This document shows positions 48,245 through 58,177 of a stretch of 64,000 bases of DNA, in pieces; the first letter of the stretch is position 1, and each line of letters starts with the position of its first letter. Under the pieces are notes generated by a model. The model saw only the letters and a program-made list of their open reading frames with translations, did no database searches and was not told where the DNA came from. The stretch comes from JARIHC01 sp035692985 (GTDB taxonomy: Bacteria > Patescibacteriota > Saccharimonadia > Saccharimonadales > UBA4665), in NCBI GenBank assembly GCA_035692985.1, contig DASSHG010000009.1:62001-126000 (forward strand), read 5' to 3'. A program made the position numbers and the translations under genes.

Positions 48245-49252
48245 ATGACCAGAATTCTCGTTACCGGCGGTGCCGGCTTTATCGGCTCGAACTTCGTTCA
48301 TTATTTACGGCAACACTATCCGGATTACCAAATAGTAGTCGTAGATAAGCTCAACCAGCAAGGCAATTTGGAGAATCTGGCATCTATTAAAGACGAGGTT
48401 GAATTTCATAAATTCGATTTAGTTGAAGAATTCAGGCTCGTTCCTTTGTTTGAGAAAGGTTTTAATTACGTAGCCCACTTCGCGGCGGAAACCAACGTGG
48501 ACCGCTCTATTGAAGACCCTGATAACTTCGTCAACAGCAACGTCCTGGCCACCAACATATTGCTCAGGCTGAGCCGCGACCACGGAGTCAAACGGTTCCA
48601 TCACGTTTCTACGGATGAGGTTTTTGGCAGCCTGGAACTCGGCTCCACCGAAAAGTTCAACGAATCAACGCCCTACGATCCGCGCAGCCCCTATTCGGCC
48701 ACGAAGGCTGGCAGCGACCACTTAGCGCGGTCCTATTTTCACACTTACGGGCTGGACATTACCATCAGCAACTGTTCTAACAATTACGGACCCTACCAGG
48801 TGCCGGAAAATATCGTGCCGGTCTTCGCGCTTATGGCAATGCACGACAAGCCAGTTACTATTTACGGCGATGGCAAAAGTGTGCGTGACTATTTATATGT
48901 GCTAGACCACTGCCGGGCGATTGACCTTATCCTGCACAAGGGCAAGGCCGGAGAAACGTATTGTGTTGGCGGCGGGCAGGAACAGGACGGTATAGAAATT
49001 GCTGATACCGTTTTGTCGATCCTAGATAAACCGCAATCCCTGAAAAAATTCGTAACCGACCGGCCAGGCCACGACCGCCGGTACGCCATTGACCACTCGA
49101 AATTGACCAGGGAGCTGGGCTACAAACCCAGCGTGACTTTCGAGGAAGGCTTGCGCCAGACCATCAAGTGGTACCAAGACAATGCCGATTGGTGGCAGCC
49201 GTACATGAAAGATTTTTACGTGCCGGAATTTATGAAAGAAGATGTAGCCTGA
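48245..49252 (+). CDS. rmlB: dTDP-glucose 4,6-dehydratase
   Basis: 335 residues, extended SDR. NAD-binding GGAGFIGSN (8-16), HFAAETNVDRSI, the catalytic STDEVFGSLE (Thr/Asp/Glu triad region) and YSATKAGSDH with Tyr/Lys, then SNNYGPYQVPENIVP. Second step of dTDP-L-rhamnose synthesis: dTDP-glucose to the 4-keto-6-deoxy sugar. First gene of rmlBCDA; starts 3 nt after the predicted transcription start. Confidence 0.95.
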   Translation: MTRILVTGGAGFIGSNFVHYLRQHYPDYQIVVVDKLNQQGNLENLASIKDEVEFHKFDLVEEFRLVPLFEKGFNYVAHFAAETNVDRSIEDPDNFVNSNVLATNILLRLSRDHGVKRFHHVSTDEVFGSLELGSTEKFNESTPYDPRSPYSATKAGSDHLARSYFHTYGLDITISNCSNNYGPYQVPENIVPVFALMAMHDKPVTIYGDGKSVRDYLYVLDHCRAIDLILHKGKAGETYCVGGGQEQDGIEIADTVLSILDKPQSLKKFVTDRPGHDRRYAIDHSKLTRELGYKPSVTFEEGLRQTIKWYQDNADWWQPYMKDFYVPEFMKEDVA

Positions 49253-49254
49253 TT

Positions 49255-49806
49255 ATGCCGCAGGATTTGGCCGTGCGCGAAACCAGTATCCCGGGTTTTT
49301 TTGAGATCGATTTGGTGGTGCACGGCGACGAGCGCGGTTGGTTCAAAGAGAATTATCAGCGCGCCAAGCTGGAGGCGCTGGGGCTGCCGCGTTTCGAGGT
49401 CGTCCAAAATAATATGTCGTTCAACGCCCGGCGCGGCGCCACCCGCGGCCTGCACGCTGAGCCGTGGGAAAAGTTCATCTCGCTGGCCAACGGCAAAGTT
49501 TTTTGTGCCTGGGTGGATCTGCGCCGCGGAGAGAGTTTCGGCAAGGTGCTAACCATGGAGCTGACGCCAGAGAAAGCCGTGTTCGTACCGCGCGGCGTGG
49601 CTAACGGCTATCAAACGCTGGAAGACAACATTACCTACACCTACCTGGTGAATAAGCACTGGTCGCCGGACGCCCAGTACGCCGCTGTCAACCTATTCGA
49701 CCCGGAACTGAAGATTGATTGGCCGATCGGCCAGGACCAGGCCGTGGTGTCTGAAAAAGACCAGAACAATCCCGCACTCAAAGACGTGACCCCGATGGAG
49801 TTTTAG
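49255..49806 (+). CDS. rmlC: dTDP-4-dehydrorhamnose 3,5-epimerase
   Basis: 183 residues from ATG 49255, 2 nt after the rmlB stop (the frame is open further upstream inside rmlB). Cupin-like RmlC: VHGDERGWFKENYQ, FEVVQNNMSFNARRGATRGL, HAEPWEKFISLANGKVFCAW, VPRGVANGYQTLEDNITYTY. The catalytic His normally in GxxRGLHxQ is kept (RGLHAE). The third residue-group is as in the family although HYQ is replaced by HAE, as in some divergent members. Makes dTDP-4-keto-L-rhamnose. Confidence 0.9.
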   Translation: MPQDLAVRETSIPGFFEIDLVVHGDERGWFKENYQRAKLEALGLPRFEVVQNNMSFNARRGATRGLHAEPWEKFISLANGKVFCAWVDLRRGESFGKVLTMELTPEKAVFVPRGVANGYQTLEDNITYTYLVNKHWSPDAQYAAVNLFDPELKIDWPIGQDQAVVSEKDQNNPALKDVTPMEF

Positions 49807-49812
49807 ACAAGT

Positions 49813-50670
49813 ATGGATGATTCGACTTTTTTCATCGTCGGCGCTAACGGCCAGCTGGGCCAAGCCCTGCAAGCGAAATACCCTAATGCCAAGACGGCGG
49901 ATGTGAGCGAACTAGACATAACCGACGCCGAATCAATTAAGAATTATGACTGGAGCAACATCAGCGTTATATTAAATGCTGCCGCCTATACCAACGTCGA
50001 TGGCGCTGAAACGGATGGGGGCAAAAAGGCCGCCTGGGCAGTTAATGCCGACGGCGTCGCGAACCTGGCTAAAGCAGCGTCCGAACATGACCTAACGTTA
50101 GTACACATCTCGACCGAGTACGTTTTTGACGGCACTGAATCACCGCACACCGAAGACGAGCCGGCCAGCCCATTATCCGAATACGGCAAGAGCAAAGCCG
50201 CCGGTGACGAACAAGCCGCCAAAGCGCCGAAACACTACATCATCCGCGTATCCTGGCTAATCGGCGAGGGCAATAACTTCGTGCGCACCATGCTCGGCCT
50301 AGGTAAAAAAGGTATCAACCCTACGGTAGTAGCCGATCAAGTTGGCCGCCTGACCTTCACTACAGAATTAGTGCGAGGGATTGACCACTTGCTCTCTACT
50401 CATGCGGAATATGGCACATATAATCTGACAAATGAGGGTACGCCGGCCAGCTGGGCTGAGATAACCCGCGCCATATTCACGGACGCCGGCTCCACCGGCC
50501 TGACCGTCAGCGACACCACCACCGCGGGGTATTTCGCCGACAAACCAGAGGCTGCCAAGCGGCCGCTGCAAAGCACCCTGGCGCTTGATAAGATAGAAGC
50601 GACCGGTTTCAAACCAGTTGATTGGCACGAAGATCTAAAACAATACGTTGAAAAGGAGCTCGCAACATGA
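49813..50670 (+). CDS. rmlD: dTDP-4-dehydrorhamnose reductase
   Basis: 285 residues, SDR/RmlD family. FIVGANGQLGQAL NAD(P)-binding loop, LNAAAYTNVDGAE, VHISTEYVFDGTE, PLSEYGKSKAAGDEQ (Tyr/Lys pair), RVSWLIGEGNNFVRTML. Final step giving dTDP-L-rhamnose. 6 nt after rmlC; its TGA overlaps rmlA ATG. Confidence 0.94.
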   Translation: MDDSTFFIVGANGQLGQALQAKYPNAKTADVSELDITDAESIKNYDWSNISVILNAAAYTNVDGAETDGGKKAAWAVNADGVANLAKAASEHDLTLVHISTEYVFDGTESPHTEDEPASPLSEYGKSKAAGDEQAAKAPKHYIIRVSWLIGEGNNFVRTMLGLGKKGINPTVVADQVGRLTFTTELVRGIDHLLSTHAEYGTYNLTNEGTPASWAEITRAIFTDAGSTGLTVSDTTTAGYFADKPEAAKRPLQSTLALDKIEATGFKPVDWHEDLKQYVEKELAT

Positions 50671-51527
50671 AAGGCATTATTTTAGCCGGCGGATCCGGTA
50701 CCCGTCTCTACCCCATCACTATGGCTGTCAGCAAGCAGCTTATACCGATTTATGACAAGCCAATGATTTACTATCCGCTGGGGACGCTCATGAGCGCCGG
50801 CATCCGCGACATCTTGGTCATTTCCACGCCTCATGACTTGCCGCGTTTCGAACAGCTGCTTGGAGATGGCTCCCGGCTGGGCTGCAATTTTTCATATAAA
50901 GTCCAGGAAGAGCCGCGCGGTCTGGCCGATGCTTATATTGTCGGCGCCGATTTCATTGGCGACGATAAAGTCGCTATGATCCTGGGTGACAATATTTTCC
51001 ACGGCGCGGGGTTAGAGCAGAATCTTCAAGCGCTAACAAATGTTGACGGAGCGGTTGGTTTCGCGGCTGAGGTGACCGACCCCCAGCGTTACGGCGTTTA
51101 CGGATTCGATGACGACATGAATGTATTGTCTATCGAAGAAAAACCGGAAAATCCAAAATCAAATTATGCTAATACGGGTCTGTATTTTTGCGACAACGAT
51201 GTAGTTGAGATTGCCAAAAATGTGCAGCCCAGCGCCCGCGGCGAGGTCGAAATTACCTCAGTGCTGGACGCCTATTTAAAGCAAGGCAAGCTGAAAGTGA
51301 GCTTGTTCGACCGCGGCACGGCGTGGCTCGATACCGGCACGTTCGGTTCAATGAACGACGCCGGCGAATACATCCGCGTTATCGAAAAACGCACCGGCAT
51401 CAAAATCGGTTGCATCGAAGAAATTGCTTACCGCCAGGGATATATCGACGCCGGCCAGTTGCGCAAAATCGCCGAGCCACTCAAAAAATCCGGCTACGGC
51501 CACTACTTGTTGTCGGTCGCCGGATAA
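50667..51527 (+). CDS. rmlA: Glucose-1-phosphate thymidylyltransferase
   Basis: 286 residues. N-terminal GGSGTRLYPITMAVSKQLIP IYDKPMIYYPL is the full signature, followed by VAMILGDNIFHGAGLE, EEKPENPKSNYANTGLYFC and AWLDTGTFGSMNDAGEYIRV. First step of dTDP-rhamnose synthesis, coupled last in this operon order (B-C-D-A) by ATGA overlap. GGAG lies before the ATG. Confidence 0.96.
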   Translation: MKGIILAGGSGTRLYPITMAVSKQLIPIYDKPMIYYPLGTLMSAGIRDILVISTPHDLPRFEQLLGDGSRLGCNFSYKVQEEPRGLADAYIVGADFIGDDKVAMILGDNIFHGAGLEQNLQALTNVDGAVGFAAEVTDPQRYGVYGFDDDMNVLSIEEKPENPKSNYANTGLYFCDNDVVEIAKNVQPSARGEVEITSVLDAYLKQGKLKVSLFDRGTAWLDTGTFGSMNDAGEYIRVIEKRTGIKIGCIEEIAYRQGYIDAGQLRKIAEPLKKSGYGHYLLSVAG

Positions 51528-51530
51528 ACC

Positions 51531-51965
51531 ATGACTGACGTTAAGAAGTTCACGCTCTATTTATACCGCCATCATTTCGTGCGCTACTTGCTGATTGGCG
51601 GCACGACGTTCGTCATCGACTTCGGTCTGCTAGTAACTTTGCACGGCCACTTCAAACTAAATCTCGGTGCCTCTACTTCGGTGGCTTACTGGGTGTCGAT
51701 TATTTATAACTTCATTTTAAACCGCTACTGGACCTTTGATGCCCGCGAAAAGGACAGCCTGGCGCGCCACATTACAACTTATCTGATTTTGTTAATTTTT
51801 AATTACCTCTTTACCGTTACTTTCGTGAGCATCGGCGGGGCACACATCAACTACATTATTGCCAAGGCTTTAGCTGTGGGGATCCAGATGATCTGGACTT
51901 ATCCGGTTTACAAGAAGTTTATTTTCGTAAACGGGAACGGTCAGTCCAAAGATTCGGCAAAGTAA
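51531..51965 (+). CDS. GtrA-family membrane protein
   Basis: 144 residues, four TM helices: FVRYLLIGGTTFVIDFGLLV, LGASTSVAYWVSIIYNFILN (with RYWTF following), HITTYLILLIFNYLFTVTFV, INYIIAKALAVGIQMIWTYP. Putative lipid-linked sugar flippase. It begins 3 nt after rmlA without an SD and ends within the convergent uxs gene (25-nt overlap). Paralogue of 42584. Confidence 0.88.
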   Translation: MTDVKKFTLYLYRHHFVRYLLIGGTTFVIDFGLLVTLHGHFKLNLGASTSVAYWVSIIYNFILNRYWTFDAREKDSLARHITTYLILLIFNYLFTVTFVSIGGAHINYIIAKALAVGIQMIWTYPVYKKFIFVNGNGQSKDSAK

Positions 51966-52879
51966 GCGATAGTCTTTACCAGCCCTTTGTCGAGTTTGAT
52001 TTCCGGCTGCCAGTCCAGTTTTTGCTTAGCTAGTTTGATATCCGGCCGGCGTTGCCGCGGGTCATCTTGCGGTAGTTTTTTATAAACGATTTTGCTTTTG
52101 CTGTCCGGAATCATTCCCAGCACTTTTTCGGCTAACTGCTTGATAGTAAACTCGTCCGGATTGCCGATATTAACCGGCCCCACAAAACCATCTTGGTTCA
52201 TCATACGGACCATGCCCTCCACCAGGTCATCTATATATTGGAAACTGCGTGTTTGCGAGCCATCACCGTAAATTGTGATGTCCTTGTTCTGCAAAGCCTG
52301 GACGATAAAGTTGGAGACTACCCGGCCATCCTGGGGATGCATATTGGGGCCGTAAGTATTAAAGATGCGGATAACCCGGATGTCGGTCTGGTCTTGCCGG
52401 TGATAGTCAAAGAACAGTGTTTCAGCGCAGCGCTTACCCTCGTCGTAGCAGGAGCGTGGACCAACCGGGTTGACCCGTCCCCAATAACTTTCCGGCTGCG
52501 GGTGGACGTCCGGGTCGCCGTAGACTTCGCTGGTGGAGGCCTGTAGTACGCGGGCTTTCAGGCGCTTGGCCAGTCCCAGCACGTTTATGGCGCCATGAAC
52601 GCTGGTCTTGGTGGTCTGGACCGGATCAAATTGGTAATGTACGGGCGAGGCCGGGCAGGCCAGGTTATAAATCTGGTCGACCTCAACGTACAGTGGCATG
52701 GTTATGTCGTGGCGCATTAGCTCGAAGTTCTTGTGGTCCAGCAGGCCGTGGATGTTTTGGCGGCGGCCGGTGAAGAAATTATCGACGCACAGCACTTCGT
52801 GGCCTTCGTTTAGCAAGCGCTGGCACAAATGCGATCCTATAAAGCCAGCACCGCCGGTGACCATGATCCGTTTAGTCAT
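51941..52879 (-). CDS. uxs: UDP-glucuronate decarboxylase (UDP-xylose synthase)-like SDR
   Basis: 312 residues from ATG 52879. RIMVTGGAGFIGSHLCQRLL, VDNFFTGRRQNI, NLACPASPVHYQFDPVQTTK, STSEVYGDPDVHPQPESYWG, SCYDEGKRCAETL (Tyr and Lys), NTYGPNMHPQDGRVVSNFIV: these are the hallmark residues of Uxs. It makes UDP-xylose from UDP-glucuronate, the product of the upstream ugd gene. The ATG overlaps the ugd stop by 8 nt with GGGAGC upstream. The frame is open to 52972 inside ugd, but that part is not Uxs-like. Confidence 0.92.
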   Translation of the reverse strand: MTKRIMVTGGAGFIGSHLCQRLLNEGHEVLCVDNFFTGRRQNIHGLLDHKNFELMRHDITMPLYVEVDQIYNLACPASPVHYQFDPVQTTKTSVHGAINVLGLAKRLKARVLQASTSEVYGDPDVHPQPESYWGRVNPVGPRSCYDEGKRCAETLFFDYHRQDQTDIRVIRIFNTYGPNMHPQDGRVVSNFIVQALQNKDITIYGDGSQTRSFQYIDDLVEGMVRMMNQDGFVGPVNIGNPDEFTIKQLAEKVLGMIPDSKSKIVYKKLPQDDPRQRRPDIKLAKQKLDWQPEIKLDKGLVKTIAYFAESLD

Positions 52880-54203
52880 TTTTGCTCCCTTTGAGGGCGG
52901 GCCGACCCATACTTTCGTAGTGGAAACCGTGTTTTTGGATGTCTTTCGGATCGTATAAATTGCGGCCGTCAAAAATGACCGGTTTTTTGAGCTCTTTTTT
53001 GAGACGCGCGAAGTCCGGTACCCGAAAAGCAGGCCATTCGGTGGCTATTAGCAAGGCATCAGCATCGTTGAGAGCTTCGTATTCGTGGTCTACCAGCGCC
53101 AGTCCGGCTTTTTGGCCGTGCGTTTTCCGGACGTTGTCTAGAGCCTGCGGGTCAAAGGCGGTGACGGTAGCGCCAGCGGCTAGGAGATCGTCAATCAAGT
53201 ACAGGGCTGGTGCTTCGCGGATGTCATCGGTGTCAGGCTTGAAAGCCAGACCCCACAAAGCAAATCTCTTACCTTTGAGCTGGCCTTTGTAGTATTTTTT
53301 AACGCGCTCAAACAATAAGTGTTTCTGCCGTTCATTAACCTCTGTTACAGATTGCAAGATCTTAAATTCATACTTGTGATCGGCAGCGGTTTTCTGCAAA
53401 GCGCGGACGTCTTTGGGAAAACAGCTGCCGCCGTAGCCAATACCGGGGAACAAAAAGCGTTTGCCAATGCGCTCATCGGCGCCAATGCCAAGCCGCACGG
53501 CGTCCACGTCGGCGCCGGTCAGGTCGCAGAGGTTAGCGACTTCGTTCATGAAACTGATTTTAGTGGCTAAAAAGGCGTTAGCGGCGTATTTGGTCATTTC
53601 GGCGGAGCGTTCGTCCATGAAAAAGACGGGATTGCCTTGCCGGACAAACGGTGCGTACAGTTCGTTGAGCTTTTTGCGCGCCCGTTCAGAAGTGGTACCA
53701 ATCACTATCCGGTCCGGTTTCATAAAATCCTCCACGGCGAAGCCTTCGCGCAGAAATTCCGGGTTGGAGGCTACATCAAACTCCGTTTGGGCGGTTTTGG
53801 CAATAGCCGTCCTGACTCTTTCGGCCGTGCCGACCGGCACGGTGCTTTTGTCGATGATTACGGAGTAATTTTTCAGCAGCTTGCCCAGGTCATTGGCGAC
53901 GCCCAAGATGTAGGATAAGTCGGCCGAGCCATCTTCATTAGGCGGTGTGGGTAACGCTAGGAAGATTATTTCAGCATCAGCTACGGCCGTGGCCAAGTCA
54001 GTCGTAAACGACAGCCGCTCTTCATCGATGTTGCGATGGAACAGCTCCTCTAGGCCCGGTTCGTAAATCGGCACTTCCCCACTCCGCATACGATCAATTT
54101 TGGCTTTGTCGATATCCACGCACACCACCGTATTGCCGGTTTCGGCAAAACAAGTACCTGTCACCAAGCCAACATAGCCGGTCCCAACAACTGCTATCTT
54201 CAT
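52872..54203 (-). CDS. ugd: UDP-glucose 6-dehydrogenase
   Basis: 443 residues. N-terminal GTGYVGLVTGTCFAETG, MRSGEVPIYEPGLEE, FLALPTPPNEDGSADLSYIL, STVPVGTAERVR, the catalytic GIGYGGSCFPKDVRAL with Cys, and LWGLAFKPDTDDIREAPALY. Oxidises UDP-glucose to UDP-glucuronate using two NAD. Starts at ATG 54203 with TAAAAT 8 nt upstream, and is coupled to uxs. Confidence 0.96.
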   Translation of the reverse strand: MKIAVVGTGYVGLVTGTCFAETGNTVVCVDIDKAKIDRMRSGEVPIYEPGLEELFHRNIDEERLSFTTDLATAVADAEIIFLALPTPPNEDGSADLSYILGVANDLGKLLKNYSVIIDKSTVPVGTAERVRTAIAKTAQTEFDVASNPEFLREGFAVEDFMKPDRIVIGTTSERARKKLNELYAPFVRQGNPVFFMDERSAEMTKYAANAFLATKISFMNEVANLCDLTGADVDAVRLGIGADERIGKRFLFPGIGYGGSCFPKDVRALQKTAADHKYEFKILQSVTEVNERQKHLLFERVKKYYKGQLKGKRFALWGLAFKPDTDDIREAPALYLIDDLLAAGATVTAFDPQALDNVRKTHGQKAGLALVDHEYEALNDADALLIATEWPAFRVPDFARLKKELKKPVIFDGRNLYDPKDIQKHGFHYESMGRPALKGSKND

Positions 54204-54211
54204 TAGGGATT

Positions 54212-54217
54212 ATTTTA
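54212..54217 (-). promoter_or_regulatory. -10 box of ugd-uxs, leaderless
   Basis: TAAAAT on the minus strand, 8 nt before ATG(54203). Confidence 0.45.
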
Positions 54218-54290
54218 ACATCTTGGAGTGCTTTATTGACTAAAATTAAGTCTCAATTTATAATTAAAACATCGAAGAAATTCGAAGTTT

Positions 54291-54346
54291 GACAACAATA
54301 AATAAGCCCCAACCTTCCGGAAGGGGTTTATTTATTGGCTGTTGTC
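54291..54346. terminator. Large hairpin after tRNA-Leu
   Basis: Arms GACAACAATAAATAA and TTATTTATTGGCTGTTGTC flank a core GCCCC/GGGGT and CCTTCCGG. On the minus strand it follows the tRNA CCA directly and ends in a T-rich stem, so it should terminate the tRNA transcript; it is much longer than needed for that. Confidence 0.7.
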
Positions 54347-54347
54347 A

Positions 54348-54439
54348 TGGCGGAGGGGACGGGATTTGAACCCGCGGAACGTTTGACAACATTCGCCGAC
54401 TCCTAAGATCGGTGGCTTAAACCACTCGCCCACCCCTCC
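54348..54439 (-). tRNA. tRNA-Leu(UAG) with G73
   Basis: Mature 54351-54439 (89 nt) plus an encoded CCA. Acceptor GGAGGGG/CCCCUCC, anticodon stem CCGAU/GUCGG with loop CUUAGGA (anticodon UAG), a long variable arm (AAUGUU/AACGUU) and T-stem GCGGG/CCCGU. Type II shape and anticodon make it Leu. The discriminator is G, whereas bacterial tRNA-Leu nearly always has A73; G73 is the Ser discriminator. Confidence 0.85.
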
Positions 54440-54602
54440 ATCGGCACCCTCGTCAAAGCGAAGGCTCATACATCCTATGGTTGAATTTATCATTCGGCAA
54501 GCATATTTAATTACCTTTTAATGAAGCTTCGGAGGGACGGCCCAGATTGACCGGACCAGCCACCTTCCCTATACTGTTACCAAGATATAATTCAGGGGTT
54601 AC

Positions 54603-55654
<1,052 letters not shown>

Positions 55655-55658
<4 letters not shown>

Positions 55659-56722
55659 AGTATAAGAACATCCTTGTAACTGGCGGCGCGGGCTTTGTTG
55701 GTTCCAACGTGGCGCTCAAACTCAAAAAAAACTATCCGGCCGCCAACATCACCGTGCTTGATAACTTAAAACGGCGCGGCTCGGAACTATCGCTCAAACG
55801 GCTTAAAGCGGCCGGCATTGAGTTCATCCACGGCGATATACGCAATCGTGAAGACTTGGTATTTGAAAAAGTTGACCTGCTCCTGGAATGCTCGGCCGAG
55901 CCATCAGTCCTGGCCGGCATCGGCTCGTCGCCGGACTATCTGATGAACACCAACCTGGTTGGCACGCTGAATTGCCTGGAGGTAGCCCGCCACCACATGG
56001 CCGATAGCCTGTTCCTCTCGACCAGCCGGGTCTACCCCATCAGCTACATAAACGAGCTGAAGTTCAAAGAGGCCGCCACTCGTTTTGACATTCTTGATAA
56101 TCAAACCACGGTCGGCGTGTCATCCAAAGGTATTGCCGAGAACTTCCCACTGGATAGGGCCCGCTCGCTGTATGGTACCACCAAACTGGCTTCCGAGATG
56201 GTAGTTGCCGAATACGTAGACACATATGGCATGAAAGCTATCGTCGACCGCTGCGGCGTGATCACCGGTCCCTGGCAAATGGGCAAGATTGACCAGGGCG
56301 TCTTCGTGCTGTGGGTGGCCAAGCATTATTTCAAGCAGTCGTTGGCTTATATTGGCTACGGCGGCGAGGGCAAGCAGGTGCGCGACTTCATTCATATCGA
56401 CGATCTGTATGAGGCGATTAAACTACAGCTCAATAACTTTGATGAATACAACGCAGGTACTTACAACATTGGCGGCGGCCTGGCCAATAGCGTTTCACTG
56501 CAAGAGCTAACTGCTCTGTGCCAGCAAATTACTGGCAACAAAGTCGACATTAAGTCTGTCAAAGAAGACCGTCCGGCCGACCTGCGTTTTTTCATCACCG
56601 ACAGCAGTAAATTCCTGGAACAGTCCGGCCTCAAATGGCAGAAAGACGCCGAACAAACCGTACGCGATATTTACGAATGGATCCGCGAGAACGAAGATGA
56701 TTTGAGGTCAATTCTAGCATGA
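55655..56722 (+). CDS. CDP-paratose 2-epimerase-like SDR, second paralogue
   Basis: 355 residues from ATG 55655 (overlaps the previous TGA). VTGGAGFVGSNVALKL, VLDNLKRRGSELSLKRLKAA, LECSAEPSVLAGI, FLSTSRVYPISYIN, RSLYGTTKLASEMVV with intact Tyr/Lys, RCGVITGPWQMGKIDQGVFV. Architecture like CDP-paratose epimerase. Together with the Phe variant before it, the two may form a heteromer or act in sequence; inference only. Confidence 0.82.
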
Positions 56723-57462
56723 AACTATCCGTAGTAATCCCCGCCCACAATGAAGAAGGCTCGATTAGCGAAACGGTGTTGGCGTTCCACGAACAGCTAA
56801 AGCTGGAAAAAATCAATCACGAAATATTAGTGATCAACGACAACAGCAGCGACCAAACGGAAAATATCCTCAAAGATCTCAGCAAACAGATCGTTGAGGC
56901 GCGCTACCTCAACAACAAGCCGCCAAATGGTTTTGGCTGGGCAGTGCGGGCCGGTCTGGAAAACTTTAAAGGCGACTGCGTGGCAGTAGTTATGGCCGAC
57001 CTGTCCGACCGGCCGGTAGACCTGGTGGCTTACTTCCGACAGATGGAAACCAGCAAGTACGACGCGGTCTTTGGCTCCCGCTTTATAAAAGGCGGCAAGA
57101 CGATTGATTACCCGCGCACCAAGCTGGTTCTGAACCGCTTTACCAATGGCCTGATCCGAATGTTGTTCGGTATCCGTTACAACGACGTCACCAATGCTTT
57201 CAAACTATATAAGCGCGAAACCATTGAAGGCGTAAAACCGTTCCTCAGCCAGCACTTTAACCTGACGGTTGAGTTGCCACTAAAGGCGATTGTGCGCGGC
57301 TACCATTACACGGTGGTGCCGAACCATTGGACTAACCGCACCAGCGGCGAATCCAAACTAAAGCTCAAAGAAATGGGCAGCCGCTACTTTTTTATTATTT
57401 TATATTGTTTGCTGGAAAAGTGGCTGTCGCGCGGGGATTATAAGAAGACAGAGAAAGCCTAA
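56719..57462 (+). CDS. Glycosyltransferase family 2 (polyprenyl-phosphate sugar transferase-like)
   Basis: 247 residues, GT-A fold: LSVVIPAHNEEGSISETVLA, NDNSSDQT, VVMADLSDRPVDL (DxD-like) and FGSRFIKGGKTIDYPRTKLV. C-terminus FFIILYCLLEKWL has no strong TM pair. Resembles dolichol-phosphate mannosyltransferase-type enzymes, so it may load a sugar on polyprenyl phosphate for the large membrane transferases downstream. ATGA overlap with the previous gene. Confidence 0.88.
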   Translation: MKLSVVIPAHNEEGSISETVLAFHEQLKLEKINHEILVINDNSSDQTENILKDLSKQIVEARYLNNKPPNGFGWAVRAGLENFKGDCVAVVMADLSDRPVDLVAYFRQMETSKYDAVFGSRFIKGGKTIDYPRTKLVLNRFTNGLIRMLFGIRYNDVTNAFKLYKRETIEGVKPFLSQHFNLTVELPLKAIVRGYHYTVVPNHWTNRTSGESKLKLKEMGSRYFFIILYCLLEKWLSRGDYKKTEKA

Positions 57463-58118
57463 TGAAAAATTACGTACTTTCTATTTACGCTGATCGTTTC
57501 GACAAAGACGCCGACAAGCGTGATGTCATGTGGAAGGTACTCTGTAAAGACTATTTCCAAAAATATATTAAACCGAAAGATACTGTGCTAGATCTGGCAG
57601 CCGGTTACTGCGAATTTATCAATAATATAGACTGTGAGCAAAAAATCGCCGTGGATCTTAACGCCGCTACCAAAAAGAAAGCCGCCAAAGGCGTAAAAGT
57701 CTACCAAGCGCTCAGCACCAAATTGCCCAAAAGCCTGACCAGCAAGGTGGACGTGGTGTTCACCAGCAATTTCTTTGAGCACCTGGACAGCAAAGACGAA
57801 CTGATAGATACCCTTAAAGAAGTCCACCGTGTGCTAAAACCAAACGGTCGGCTAATGGTACTGCAGCCCAACATACGCCTGGTGGGCTCGCAATATTGGG
57901 ACTATGTGGATCATACGCTGCCGCTCACCGAGCGCAGCCTGTACGAGGCGTTCCATTTAACCGACTTTCAGCTGCAATACCAAAAGGTGCGCTTCTTACC
58001 CTACACTGCTAACTCACGCATCCCGGCTTGGGCCGGCCTGATTCGCCTGTACCTGCGATTTCCACCGGCCCAGCTGCTGATGGGCAAGCAGACGTTTATG
58101 GTGGGCGTTAAGCAATAA
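57462..58118 (+). CDS. Class I SAM-dependent methyltransferase
   Basis: 218 residues. Methyltransferase motif I DTVLDLAAGYCEFINNIDCE, AVDLNAATKKKAAKGVKVYQ, post-motif VFTSNFFEHLDSKDELIDTL, motif III-like RVLKPNGRLMVLQPNIRLVG. Likely methylates a sugar or lipid-linked glycan in this cluster. Starts at TAATG (1-nt overlap with the previous stop). Confidence 0.86.
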   Translation: MKNYVLSIYADRFDKDADKRDVMWKVLCKDYFQKYIKPKDTVLDLAAGYCEFINNIDCEQKIAVDLNAATKKKAAKGVKVYQALSTKLPKSLTSKVDVVFTSNFFEHLDSKDELIDTLKEVHRVLKPNGRLMVLQPNIRLVGSQYWDYVDHTLPLTERSLYEAFHLTDFQLQYQKVRFLPYTANSRIPAWAGLIRLYLRFPPAQLLMGKQTFMVGVKQ

Positions 58119-58177
58119 TCGCCTGTCAGAATACACTTTGTATATAATGAATTGTACATAATCCAGAGGTTTACTTT

